NCBI GenBank assembly: GCA_018333655.1
Contig: JAGXTJ010000021.1
Location: forward strand, 1-64,000
Reading direction: 5' to 3'
From: Bacillota bacterium
GTDB lineage: Bacteria > Bacillota > UBA994
Length of the DNA: 64,000 bases
Under the pieces are notes generated by a model, which ran no database searches, had not been told where the DNA came from, and worked only from the letters and a program-made list of their open reading frames with translations. This document shows positions 41,891 through 50,636 of this stretch, piece by piece; within the stretch, counting starts at the first letter, position 1, and each line of letters begins with the position of its first letter. A program made the position numbers and the translations under genes.

Positions 41891-42798
41891 GTCTTTTCGC
41901 CCTCCTGCATTAAATGGACATAAACGTCCTCAAGGGAATTGTGGTGCGGCGTCACTTCGTAGATGCGGCAGCCCTGCGCCGCGAGTTTGGCCACGACATC
42001 GGCGATGTCCTCAGGACTTGGCGCGCGGAGCGTGAGCAGGTCCCCTTCTATTTGCAGTCTAGGGTAGTCCCGTTGCAGTTCTACGGCGAGCAAAACAGGT
42101 AGACCACTTAATTTAATGGCGACGGCAGTCGATGCCGCTTGCAGTTCATGTGGTTTGCCATCGGCGACCACTAGGCCACGGTTAATAATCGACACGCGGT
42201 CGCAGACCTGCTCCACCTCGCTTAAGAGATGGCTGTTCAAGAACACGGTCTTCCCAGCCGCTTTAAGGGAGAGGAGAATTTCACGTACTTCGCGACGCCC
42301 CAAAGGATCGAGCGCCGAGGTAGGCTCATCTAGAAATACCACCCGCGGGTCGCCCACCAGCGCCGCGGCCAGCCCTAGACGCTGCTGCATTCCCTTGCTG
42401 TAATTAGCGACGAGCTTTTCACCCTCCTTGGCCAAGCCCACCAATTCTAGTGCCGCTTGCGAGCTGCGTTTGGCCGATCTATAGTCTAGTCCTGCCAAAC
42501 GAGCATGAAAGTTGACGAGTTCGCTCCCTTTTAGCCAGCCGTGCAGGCGAAAGTTCTCGGGCAAAAAGCCTATTTGTCGGCGACTCCGCGTGTCTGTTGG
42601 CGCGTACCCAGCCACCAGTGCCGTCCCAGCTGTGGGGTAGACGAGACCTACCAACATTTTAACGAGGGTGCTCTTGCCCGCACCGTTTGGGCCTAAGAAG
42701 CCGAAGATCTGCCCCTCCTCCACGGAGAGGCAGATGTCTCGGCAGGCTACTTGTTGTCCGTAGACCTTGGTAAGATGCGCCACTTCAATAATCGCCAC
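41881..42798 (-). CDS. ABC transporter ATPase
   Basis: A 305-aa ATPase: Walker [18 protein letters not shown], signature NYSKGMQQRLGLAAAL, Walker B RVVFLDEPTSALD and H-loop FLNSHLLSE. The C-terminal about 90 aa form the extra domain common in drug/bacitracin-type ABC-2 systems. The ATG overlaps the anti-sigma stop codon. A 45-residue fragment is duplicated at 37975-38110. Confidence 0.94.
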   Translation of the reverse strand: MAIIEVAHLTKVYGQQVACRDICLSVEEGQIFGFLGPNGAGKSTLVKMLVGLVYPTAGTALVAGYAPTDTRSRRQIGFLPENFRLHGWLKGSELVNFHARLAGLDYRSAKRSSQAALELVGLAKEGEKLVANYSKGMQQRLGLAAALVGDPRVVFLDEPTSALDPLGRREVREILLSLKAAGKTVFLNSHLLSEVEQVCDRVSIINRGLVVADGKPHELQAASTAVAIKLSGLPVLLAVELQRDYPRLQIEGDLLTLRAPSPEDIADVVAKLAAQGCRIYEVTPHHNSLEDVYVHLMQEGEKTCG

Positions 42799-43922
42799 TA
42801 CCTGACCTCCGACGCAATACTTAGCGCCGCCTCGAGCGGTAGGCCGCTGATGGCCCTCCAGCTGCCGCTCTCACGCCAAGCGAGAACAACCGTCCGATCG
42901 ATCTCATTAACAAAATAGACACCGGGGTTCCCGTTCACTGTGGTTTCTGTCATCCCCGGTAGATTAGGGATGGGTAGAGTTTGCCGCCAGTCGTGGATGT
43001 CGGCGAGTTGTCGGCGAAAGTTCTCCGGCAGGAAGGGCACCCGCATGAGCGCGCTGCGTAGATAGGCCAAGTCAACCCCCGGCGGAGCCTCTATCGTCAG
43101 GTCGCGGGCGGCGTAAATGGCAAAGCCTTGCCCTGTTGGGCCGTATTGCGCTCGGACTAAGGGCGGAATGCTAAAGACGATGGAATGACCCGCCAGAGCT
43201 TCCGGAAGCAGCAAGGCGCTGTTTCTGCGCAAGTAATTGTTGAGGTTTGCGACATCGGGCGTAAAGGTGATCGTCGGGGCGCGCTCCACAATAATTTCGG
43301 TTCGCGCCTGACCGGCGAGGGTGGCGGGCAAATTAAGCTTTACTCCGCTTAATTCTTCGACTTCTGTAGGGTCTGCTGTGACTACCCGTGCGGCATCGGC
43401 CGGATCCTCGACCCTCACCCGGCCGAAATTCATGATATCGACTTCGCCATTACCGCCGGGATAGTTATCCAGCAGTCGCCCGAGTGCGGCCATGTCCTCA
43501 GGGGTAATGGCAATGATCTGGATTCTCTCCATGCGGAAGACGTTGAGAAACTGAGCCGCTAGAGTACGCCCGGGCGTTGTGCTCAAAATCAGTGCAAGCG
43601 CTAAGACCGAAATGGCAACAGTAGCCAGCCATTTGTGACGTTGTAGCATGTTAACTAACCCCCTGTTCGTAGCTTTTGATTCGCGGGCTTGGCGTAGGTG
43701 ACTCATGTGGATGACGTGCTCCGGGCGGCTGATTGCTGCGGTTGCTTGCATGTACGACGTTAACGAGGCCGCGGTGCGGTCGGCAAGTTCCGCCAAACTG
43801 CGCAGACTTTCACGGCAGGCAGCACAACCCGCTAAGTGAGAGGCCACTTCTCCTGCCATCTCCACGTCCAATTCGGCGTCAAGGTAGGCTTGCAGAATTC
43901 CTTCTTCCAGACACATGGTCAT
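42798..43922 (-). CDS. Anti-sigma factor with zinc-finger and C-terminal sensor domain
   Basis: A 374-aa membrane protein. The N-terminal zf-HC2 anti-sigma domain (AGEVASHLAGCAACRESLRSL, HxxxCxxC) precedes one membrane helix (WLATVAISVLALALILS) and an extracytoplasmic DUF4367-like domain (VKLNLPATL, YLRRNSALLLPEALAG, VVLAWRESGSWRAISGLP). It should hold the sigma factor at the membrane until an envelope signal arrives. It overlaps the sigma gene by 44 bp. The 120-residue mark contains the microhomology reused in the collapsed copy. Confidence 0.88.
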   Translation of the reverse strand: MTMCLEEGILQAYLDAELDVEMAGEVASHLAGCAACRESLRSLAELADRTAASLTSYMQATAAISRPEHVIHMSHLRQARESKATNRGLVNMLQRHKWLATVAISVLALALILSTTPGRTLAAQFLNVFRMERIQIIAITPEDMAALGRLLDNYPGGNGEVDIMNFGRVRVEDPADAARVVTADPTEVEELSGVKLNLPATLAGQARTEIIVERAPTITFTPDVANLNNYLRRNSALLLPEALAGHSIVFSIPPLVRAQYGPTGQGFAIYAARDLTIEAPPGVDLAYLRSALMRVPFLPENFRRQLADIHDWRQTLPIPNLPGMTETTVNGNPGVYFVNEIDRTVVLAWRESGSWRAISGLPLEAALSIASEVR

Positions 43923-44421
43923 CCCTCCCTTCTAGTTCGCTGTACAGATCGCGAAAGCGTTGCCGAGCCCGAGCAAGAATGGTGCCCACCGAACCCTTTT
44001 CCGTTTCGATGACTACGGCAATCTCCGTATAGCTGTGTCCGGCGTTTCTTAGTAACAGGCACATGCGGTCGCGCGGTTCTAATTTCGCCAAGCAGCGATG
44101 CACTCGCTTCGCTTCTTGATCGCGGATCACCGCTTCATCCAAGGAGATTACATCGGCTTCCTCGCGGCACTGTACCTCCTCGCGGCGACGACGCCGAGTC
44201 TCCCCGCGTAGGTAGTTGTACCCCAAGTTAGCCGCCACCCTGAGCAACCAGCCGCCCAAGGCGCTTTGGTCACGGGGCGGGCTACGGTACAGCTTAAGAA
44301 AAACCTCTTGGGTCAGTTCCTGCGCCGCCTCCCGCTCTCCCAGCAGGTAGTACAAACGTTGATACACCAGCACATGATAGTTCTGATACAAGGCATCGAA
44401 TTCTCGCGTCGTGTGCGCCAA
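43879..44421 (-). CDS. ECF-family RNA polymerase sigma factor
   Basis: A 180-aa sigma-70 factor: region 2 (ALYQNYHVLVYQRLYYLLGEREAAQELTQEVFLKLY) and region 4 (LAKLEPRDRMCLLLRNAGHSYTEIAVVI...SVGTILARARQRFRDLY) are clear; region 3 is absent as in ECF sigmas. The TTG start follows AAGGAAGGAGG closely. It heads the anti-sigma/ABC operon, which it probably activates itself. Confidence 0.92.
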   Translation of the reverse strand: MAHTTREFDALYQNYHVLVYQRLYYLLGEREAAQELTQEVFLKLYRSPPRDQSALGGWLLRVAANLGYNYLRGETRRRRREEVQCREEADVISLDEAVIRDQEAKRVHRCLAKLEPRDRMCLLLRNAGHSYTEIAVVIETEKGSVGTILARARQRFRDLYSELEGRDDHVSGRRNSASLP

Positions 44422-44757
44422 CCTCCTTCCTTACATGCAGCGTCTATCATTAAAACACCGACTAGGTGGATTTTGTGACATGGGGCGAGATATTTTGGAA
44501 ATTGAACAAAACCCACCTTCGTCCTGCATGGTGAGCGTGTTTACCAAGTGACTATGGACGACTTTGTTGCTCTATTGATGAGCATCAATGAACCCGTCGC
44601 GGGCCGGTTTCGTTCCCCCACCTAAATCATCTGTTGATGGGCGGGGCAGGGTCGCCATCCCCGGTGGAGTATGTAGTGCCCGGCAATGAGTCAAAAAGAA
44701 CATCGGCGGAGGCGGCACGAACCGCGCAAGCGGGCGCGAGTAAAAGCTGCTAACGCA
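44422..44757. promoter_or_regulatory. Upstream region of the sigma operon with inverted repeat and flanking direct repeat
   Basis: No gene seen. ATTGATG-AG-CATCAAT (44574-44589) is a perfect 7-bp-arm inverted repeat, a possible operator. 44687-44720 is the right copy of the short direct repeat that also occurs at 40947-40978. The sigma-factor promoter should lie within 44430-44560 on the minus strand, where TTGTTC and AAATATC occur, but no element is compelling. Confidence 0.4.
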
Positions 44758-45984
44758 TTAGTATCTTCCACGCTCTCTAATCAGGCCTAACACCACATCT
44801 AAAGCATCTTCGCCGACATTTACCAAGATGTCGGGTTGCGTACCCCTCTCTGCGTTAACACTGCCATCAGGATTTAGCCCTAGGATAAGTGGCGATCTAA
44901 CTAGAAAGCCACTATTAGGCAACGCAAAATGGGCAGGCGTTGACCCTATGCCGTCGCCTCCGGTAGGAGTCCCGACAAGTGTGGCCCAATCAGAGGCGGC
45001 GGCTACCGCTGCGAAAGCCTCCGCCGAAGAAAAAACGGCTTTGTCCACCAGCAAAAATATCTCGCCTCGGAAACCGACTGGATCAAGCGGGGAAACGACT
45101 CGCTGATGCCGCGAGAAATGGGAAAAATCGTTTCTTACCTCAGGTGGCAGGTTCGGCAACTCAGGCAAAGAGGCGATGTCGCCCCAACTGTTGCTCGGCC
45201 CGACAAACGTCTCAGTTAGGGAGCCTTGCCGCCAAACACTCCAAAAGGTAACGTTTAGCTCTGTTCTGGTAAGAGGCGCCATGATGTTCTGCATCCAGTA
45301 GAGGTCACTGCCGCCGCCGTTGCGGCGTATATCAATGATCAAGTAAGGCAAGCCCTGTATCCGCTCCAGGAATTGGCGGATGATGGGCTTGTCGCGCGCG
45401 ACACCCATAAAACTCCTTACCGCAAGGTAGCCTACCGTGTTGTTCTCGAGGATATAAACACGAAGACCGCTTGGCATGTCGAGAGTATCGGTCTTACGCG
45501 CGAAAGTCCCAAACCAACTCTGCGCATAGCGTTGTGTTACTCTTTCGTCCTCTAACGGCTCGATCCATGGTCGCCAACTTTTAATGAAAGCTTGCCTGCA
45601 TAAGCCTTGTTGCCCGGCTAGACTTAAGCTTGTGTATGCGTCGCTAAGGCTCTCTTCGCTGAACGTGTATTTTAAAAGAAGGTAATGATCTCGGCGCAGC
45701 AGATGGGTGTGCCCTTGCCTTAGCTCAGCTAGGATTGAGTTGAGGGCCGCCTCAAATTGAGTGTCGTTTCTGGCGCCGCGCACTTTCTCGAGGTAGCGAT
45801 GGTAGTTGTCGAGCCACCTAATGCCGTGTAGCCGCTCTTGCACCCCGAAAAAAGGGTAGTTCTGTTTTAAGGTATTGAACATAAAGTCAAAGTCGGCCAC
45901 TCGTTCTTCTAGAGTTAGCTGATGCCCAAAGCTCAAAGCCACCAGCGCGACGAGGAGACTTACAGTAAAAACTCCAACTACCAC
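44758..45984 (-). CDS. S41-family peptidase
   Basis: A 408-aa protein with an N-terminal signal/anchor (VVGVFTVSLLVALVALSFG) and the tail-specific protease core: YLIIDIRRNGGGSDLYW, then GEIFLLVDKAVFSSAEAFAAVAAAS (nucleophile Ser region) and GTPTGGDGIGS. No PDZ domain is evident. Probably an extracellular or membrane-associated peptidase. Monocistronic by spacing. Confidence 0.85.
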   Translation of the reverse strand: MVVGVFTVSLLVALVALSFGHQLTLEERVADFDFMFNTLKQNYPFFGVQERLHGIRWLDNYHRYLEKVRGARNDTQFEAALNSILAELRQGHTHLLRRDHYLLLKYTFSEESLSDAYTSLSLAGQQGLCRQAFIKSWRPWIEPLEDERVTQRYAQSWFGTFARKTDTLDMPSGLRVYILENNTVGYLAVRSFMGVARDKPIIRQFLERIQGLPYLIIDIRRNGGGSDLYWMQNIMAPLTRTELNVTFWSVWRQGSLTETFVGPSNSWGDIASLPELPNLPPEVRNDFSHFSRHQRVVSPLDPVGFRGEIFLLVDKAVFSSAEAFAAVAAASDWATLVGTPTGGDGIGSTPAHFALPNSGFLVRSPLILGLNPDGSVNAERGTQPDILVNVGEDALDVVLGLIRERGRY

Positions 45985-46034
45985 CAGATGTTTCTTGTTC
46001 AGCGCAGCTCACTTCCCCTTCTGCTTCTTCTCTG

Positions 46035-46382
46035 TCACCATAACGAAACAACCAGTTGGGCTAGGTAACGGCCGATCAGTACTACTAATCCAGCTTGGCC
46101 CACGCCGGACAATACACCCGTTACAACCCGCAAAGGATTGTTGCTCGTACGCCATCCCCGATACTGCGTGCCACCATCAGCAAGGGCGGGTAATTGGAGC
46201 ACTAGGCTGGCGATAAACCCGATTTCGACGATGTTAAGCAACAATAAGGGATAAGCTAAGTATCCCACGAGGATGCCGGTGCACCTTGCACAAACGGAGT
46301 ATTGCCTGCCCCGGTACGAGAACGAGCGATCTGGTCGCCGATGGCACGATACTAAGGCTACTTTTGTCCATGCTCTTGCCAT
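46035..46382 (-). CDS. DUF2085 membrane protein
   Basis: A 115-aa protein with the DUF2085 signature VSCHRRPDRSFSYRGRQYSVCARCTGILVGYLAYP, two to three hydrophobic segments, and two Cys pairs that may bind metal. Function unknown. It overlaps the zinc-ribbon gene by one base. Confidence 0.82.
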   Translation of the reverse strand: MARAWTKVALVSCHRRPDRSFSYRGRQYSVCARCTGILVGYLAYPLLLLNIVEIGFIASLVLQLPALADGGTQYRGWRTSNNPLRVVTGVLSGVGQAGLVVLIGRYLAQLVVSLW

Positions 46383-46672
46383 TAGTTACTCCCAAAGAGA
46401 GCTAAGACAAAAACCAATAAAAGAGTCCCTACAAATGCGAGTATGGTTACACTGCACACGTCGCTAGCTTTCTGTGCCTTTTCGTCCTTCCAAACGAAAT
46501 AAAGGATTACTCCGAGCAACGGAGATAGGAAAATATTGCCAAAAAACAACCAGACCTTATCGTTGCTGCTTAGCCCACCCTGTGGTTTCCAACGTAAATG
46601 CACCCCACAGCCTGAGCACCAGCCCTTAGAGGGATCTTCGATACGTCTACCGCATCCTGGACAGTCGAACAT
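46382..46672 (-). CDS. Zinc-ribbon membrane protein
   Basis: A 96-aa protein: N-terminal zinc ribbon (CPGCGR...WCSGCG, two CxxC pairs) followed by two hydrophobic segments (FGNIFLSPLLGVILYFVW and VTILAFVGTLLLVFVLALF). Function unknown; paired with the DUF2085 gene. Confidence 0.75.
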   Translation of the reverse strand: MFDCPGCGRRIEDPSKGWCSGCGVHLRWKPQGGLSSNDKVWLFFGNIFLSPLLGVILYFVWKDEKAQKASDVCSVTILAFVGTLLLVFVLALFGSN

Positions 46673-46822
46673 ACTTTGCCTCCTTAATTAGTATTCCGCA
46701 TTAGAGCATTGCAGAGGGGACATTAGTTGAGGTGCGGGCAGGCCATGAGCAGGACGTCAGGCGAGCAAGTGAACTGCAAACTAGTGGTAAGTTTGCGCTT
46801 GCGGCTTGGTGCATATGAGCAA

Positions 46823-47008
46823 TCATCTACAGGCTATCGTTATTGATGTGCGTCGCAGCACCAAGTAGCACGCACTTGCGCACAGCAGTGCCGCTAGCGC
46901 AAGATTGCACAGATCAACAAAAAGCTCCAGTCTAATCGGTAAGTTCTTGAGCGGCCAACGGCCCCACTGTTTATACAGAGATCTAACGCAGCCGCCGCAA
47001 GGCGGCAT
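46823..47008 (-). pseudogene. C-terminal remnant of the membrane-protein gene seen intact at 48511
   Basis: The frame ends LALAALLCASACYLVLRRTS, similar to the end of the 48511-49200 product (LTLGALMCAGVCYLLLRRTP). The upstream part is unrelated, so only a tail survives. The surrounding gap 46673-47147 shows no other gene. Confidence 0.6.
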
Positions 47009-47147
47009 TTGCCGTTAGTCGCCCGTGTACTTCGTTCCCTGTAAGGGACAAGTAGTTGTCCACGCCGTCGAGCCGTCCCCCTACGCCCCCCGTCGCACCA
47101 GTGTCGCTGACACCACACGCGATGTTGTAGCCGCGAACCTACCGCCT

Positions 47148-48425
47148 CTAAACGCCCGCAGATGTCTGCTCGCTACGTACCCCTTGCGGCCCGTATGTCA
47201 AACGGCGCCACACCCACTCGGCGGGGCCTTGGCTGTAACGCGCCAACCACCAGCGACTATAAATAATCTGGGAGGTGTATATGCCGATGGTCATTAAAGG
47301 CATGTAGACGATGCTGATGCCCATTAGCCCTAAGCCATGGCCATAGAACAGCCAAGCCAAGGCTATGCACTGCACTAAGTAGTTAGTAAGTGCCATACGC
47401 CCGAGAGCCGCGAAGCCTGCAAACAGCCAGGACAGTGCTCCTCTATGCCACAGCAGTATAATACCTGTTACGTAGAACAGCGAGATAAACGGCGTGCTCA
47501 CTTCACGCAAAAAGACGGCGGCCGTTCCGCTCAGCACAGGGGTTAGAAAGGCCTCCGCCCAACCTAACTGCAGGCCAACATGGGCCACCGACAGTACAGC
47601 ACCGACGACACCGCCTACGTACATGGCTTTGCGTATCTGCGGCAGATGCTCCTTTATGCGCTGAAAAACGCCAAGCTTGCCGACGTATAGACCGATGAGG
47701 AAGAGTCCTAGTATGCGCGGGATCATGACAATGGCGTTTATCAGAACTAGGGGGAACTCGTTACGCAGGCGATAGCTTACTACCTGCCAGTACGAACCCT
47801 GCGTATACACAGTGCGTATTTCATTCAATCTAGCCTCGAACGCGGCTTCCATGGCCGCGACATCGGCAGGCGCTAGACCATCTAAGGTGGCGTTCGCGAA
47901 CGTGGGCAGCGCAAAAATTAAGTAAATGGAACCCGCGACGATGACAAATGACAAGAGCATTAAGCCCACCGCCCAAGCACGTAGGCGAGGTAACTTTGTT
48001 TCTCTAAAGAGTAGCAGCAAAAAACCGATAAGCGCATAGCTGGCTAGCACATCGCCCCACCACACAAAGATAATATGCAGCACGCCGATACCAAACAACA
48101 CCGCGAGGCGAGACACCAACAACCGGCGATTAGTTGCGGTTTGCCCTTCGCCACGGCTTAAGAACAAGTGAAACCCTAAACCAAAGAGAAAAGCAAAGAT
48201 GGTGTAGAATTTGCCCAAGAAGAGCACTTGTACTATCCACGCGGTGATGCTCGCAGGGCCTGCGACGAGTAGCGCTGGCTGAAAGAGCACATCCATGTCC
48301 GTATTAAACTCCATCAGCAACTGGTTAATCATGACCATGTTCACGAGCAAAACACCAAGCAGAGCAAACCCCCGAATAATGTCTAATACCGCAATCCTTT
48401 CCTTGACAGCTACTGGTCCTACCAT
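47148..48425 (-). CDS. DUF418 family polytopic membrane protein
   Basis: A 425-aa protein with about ten hydrophobic segments; ERIAVLDIIRGFALLGVLLVNMVMI and the C-terminal VQCIALAWLFYGHGLGLMG...YSRWWLARYSQGPAEWVWRRLTYG are the DUF418 hallmarks (YeiB-like). Function unknown. ATG 48425 is preferred because AAAGGAGG precedes it. It lies after a second membrane-protein gene in a locus with an ABC ATPase and GntR regulator; a shrunken copy is at 53530-54139. Confidence 0.88.
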   Translation of the reverse strand: MVGPVAVKERIAVLDIIRGFALLGVLLVNMVMINQLLMEFNTDMDVLFQPALLVAGPASITAWIVQVLFLGKFYTIFAFLFGLGFHLFLSRGEGQTATNRRLLVSRLAVLFGIGVLHIIFVWWGDVLASYALIGFLLLLFRETKLPRLRAWAVGLMLLSFVIVAGSIYLIFALPTFANATLDGLAPADVAAMEAAFEARLNEIRTVYTQGSYWQVVSYRLRNEFPLVLINAIVMIPRILGLFLIGLYVGKLGVFQRIKEHLPQIRKAMYVGGVVGAVLSVAHVGLQLGWAEAFLTPVLSGTAAVFLREVSTPFISLFYVTGIILLWHRGALSWLFAGFAALGRMALTNYLVQCIALAWLFYGHGLGLMGISIVYMPLMTIGIYTSQIIYSRWWLARYSQGPAEWVWRRLTYGPQGVRSEQTSAGV

Positions 48426-48510
48426 AAACCTACCTCCTTTGTGTGTTCGCCTGCACCTACGGAATGTTACGTAATAGGAGGGCTTTCGTTTCACTAGCCC
48501 TGAGACAAAG

Positions 48511-49200
48511 TCACCGGATAGGCGTGCGGCGTAGCAGCAAGTAACAGACGCCTGCACACATCAAAGCTCCAAGTGTAAGATTCATGCTTGCCAAGATGAT
48601 GTTAGTCCTGTCATCAATCATCCCTACAAAGAAGAACCGCAATGATCCCCCAAACGCAGAACCCAGCGGCACGCCCAGACTGAACCTCGCCAACCCAGCC
48701 AGCGCGGCGACAACCACAATGCTCGTCCAAAACCATCCTCGATAATGCAGGATGCCCAACAGCCAAAGCACATAAGCCGTGAACGCATGCAAGCTAAAGC
48801 TCCATAGCACGGCCCACACTCCCACGGCATCTAAGCCTAGAAACCACGTCTCCGCAATGCTGCCGTACTCAACGGGAAGGATTGCGCCAAGGACAAACTC
48901 CAGTGTAGGGCCAATCAACAAGGTCACGAGAGCCATCGCGAACAGCGCTGCGGCGTTAGCTAAGTAGAACTGCCGTCGCGGCAGGTGCCAGCTCTGGAAG
49001 AACGCAAAGTGCTCCATGCTGTGATACCCCGCATACACAATGATCAGAAACGATCCGCCCAATCTCACCGTGCTCTCTATTTCTCCCACCCGCATGTAAA
49101 ACTGCCCTACTAAGTTAATACTCACAATACCAAGAAAGAATAGGACCCCCCACATATAGTCGCCGATGTGAAACAATGCTACCTTGAAAATCGTTTTCAT
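48511..49200 (-). CDS. Polytopic membrane protein, probable ABC permease partner
   Basis: A 229-aa protein with about six hydrophobic segments (YMWGVLFFLGIVSINLVGQFY, FFLANAAALFAMALVTLLIG, LTLGALMCAGVCYLLL). Not matched to a named family by eye, but it overlaps the upstream ABC ATPase gene (ATGA), so it is likely its membrane subunit. Confidence 0.7.
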   Translation of the reverse strand: MKTIFKVALFHIGDYMWGVLFFLGIVSINLVGQFYMRVGEIESTVRLGGSFLIIVYAGYHSMEHFAFFQSWHLPRRQFYLANAAALFAMALVTLLIGPTLEFVLGAILPVEYGSIAETWFLGLDAVGVWAVLWSFSLHAFTAYVLWLLGILHYRGWFWTSIVVVAALAGLARFSLGVPLGSAFGGSLRFFFVGMIDDRTNIILASMNLTLGALMCAGVCYLLLRRTPIR

Positions 49201-50075
49201 GGTAGCACCCCCTGCTGATTAGTCAAAGCTATAAATACCCGCTGCAGAGTAACACGAGTGAACTCTAAGTTTAACTGCTCTCCCGCTTGTCTGTCAGCCG
49301 ACGTAAGTCGCGACATAACCATAGCTGACCTGGTGCCGCCTAATGTTTCGCTGCCGATAACGGTGCGCTCCGCAATAAACGCGTTGACCTTGTCTGTGGC
49401 GCCTGCAACAGCGTATACTCCCTCAAGTAAGTCCTCAACCGGCTGTTGCAGAGCAATGCGCCCCTCTCTGAGCACAATGACGTCTTCAAGAACTTCAGCG
49501 ACTTCGTCAATAAGATGGGTGGAAATTACGATTGTCTTCGGCTTTTGACTATAGTTAGCAATGAGCTCGCGGTACAGCAAATCGCGATGTACGGCATCAA
49601 GGCCTAGTACGGGCTCGTCAAACAACACTACGGGAGCGTTCGAGGCAAGGGCCATGATTGCCCTAAGGATGGTGCTGTAGCCAGTGGATAACTGTTTTGG
49701 AATGCTATGCTGCGCCAGTGCAAACTTAGCCGCCAATGATTCAGCGTAGGTAAGGTCGAACTGGGGATAAAAGGTTTGACACCAGCGAAACAACGTTCGC
49801 ACCTGTAGACCTGACGGGAAGTAGTTCTTATCGGTCATATGGTAGACTTGGCTAAGCACTGCGTCATGGAGTGCGATATTGCGTCCACCGACAGCGACCT
49901 CGCCGCAATCAGGCAAGAGTTTTTTTGTCATCAGGTTAAGTAAAGTTGTTTTGCCTGCCCCGTTACGACCCAGGAGACCGTAGATTTTGCCAGTCTCAAG
50001 CGTTAGGCTCACGTCATCGACCGCGCGAATAGCGCCAAAGCGCTTGGAGAGATTTTTAACGGCAATGGTGGTCAA
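49197..50075 (-). CDS. ABC transporter ATPase (YtrB-like)
   Basis: A 292-aa ATPase: Walker A GLLGRNGAGKTTLLNLM, signature LSTGYSTILRAIMALA (a relaxed version of LSGGQ), Walker B VVLFDEPVLGLD and H-loop VISTHLIDE. Features fit the YtrB group controlled by GntR regulators. It overlaps the GntR gene (ATGA) and the membrane-protein gene. Confidence 0.9.
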   Translation of the reverse strand: MTTIAVKNLSKRFGAIRAVDDVSLTLETGKIYGLLGRNGAGKTTLLNLMTKKLLPDCGEVAVGGRNIALHDAVLSQVYHMTDKNYFPSGLQVRTLFRWCQTFYPQFDLTYAESLAAKFALAQHSIPKQLSTGYSTILRAIMALASNAPVVLFDEPVLGLDAVHRDLLYRELIANYSQKPKTIVISTHLIDEVAEVLEDVIVLREGRIALQQPVEDLLEGVYAVAGATDKVNAFIAERTVIGSETLGGTRSAMVMSRLTSADRQAGEQLNLEFTRVTLQRVFIALTNQQGVLP

Positions 50076-50443
50076 GTCACTCTACCCCTTTCTTTAATCA
50101 TGGTGATAATGTGTTCTTCTGCGATGCCAAGTTTTGCCGCCTCATGCAGCATCGGATCAACAAAATCCTTCCGAAAGCGTTCGCGCCGCTTCTTCAGAAT
50201 CCTATCCCTTGCGCCCTGCGCCACGAACATGCCGACGCCACGCCGCTTATAGATGACTCCCTCATCCACTAAACAGCTGATGGCCTTGTTGGCGGTAGCA
50301 GGGTTAATGCGCAGCGTCACCGCCAAGTCGGTAGTAGAAACAATCTGGCCGTCTTCGGCATACCTGCCATCTAGAACATCGTCTTCAATTGCTTCAGCAA
50401 GCTGAAGAAAAATTGGCCTGTCAACCCTAAAGTCAATCAACAC
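50072..50443 (-). CDS. GntR-family regulator, YtrA type
   Basis: A 123-aa protein from GTG 50443 (GGGAGG 7 bases upstream). The winged HTH (PIFLQLAEAIEDDVLDGRYAEDGQIVSTTDLAVTLRINPATANKAISCLVDEGVIYKRRGVGMFV) fills most of it and the short C-terminal tail is typical of YtrA regulators that repress their own ABC operon. An inverted repeat 55 bp upstream is a likely site. Confidence 0.9.
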   Translation of the reverse strand: MLIDFRVDRPIFLQLAEAIEDDVLDGRYAEDGQIVSTTDLAVTLRINPATANKAISCLVDEGVIYKRRGVGMFVAQGARDRILKKRRERFRKDFVDPMLHEAAKLGIAEEHIITMIKERGRVT

Positions 50444-50497
50444 ATGGCAACCTCCCTCCACCAAAATACGCTCGGCTTAGTCAGCGTAGTTGGTACA

Positions 50498-50513
50498 TTA
50501 GTTGACTAACTAA
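50498..50513. promoter_or_regulatory. Inverted repeat, probable GntR operator
   Basis: TTAGTT-GACT-AACTAA is a perfect inverted repeat upstream of the gntR-like gene; further TAGTT units lie on both sides (50487 and 50513), so the operator may be larger. Confidence 0.6.
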
Positions 50514-50544
50514 CTATATAGCGTCGCTGTGGGAATGTCAACAC

Positions 50545-50569
50545 AAAAACCACGAGCTTAAGCTCGTGG
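50545..50569 (-). terminator. Rho-independent terminator after the histidine kinase gene
   Basis: A perfect palindrome of 20 bp (CCACGAGCTT and its complement) is followed by TTTTTGTG on the minus strand, 68 bp after the sensor-kinase stop. Confidence 0.8.
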
Positions 50570-50636
50570 CTGTGTGTTAATCCCTGCCCCCTGGACTAAG
50601 CCCAAACGTTGGCGTAGTGTCGCGATCTCCCGTCCC

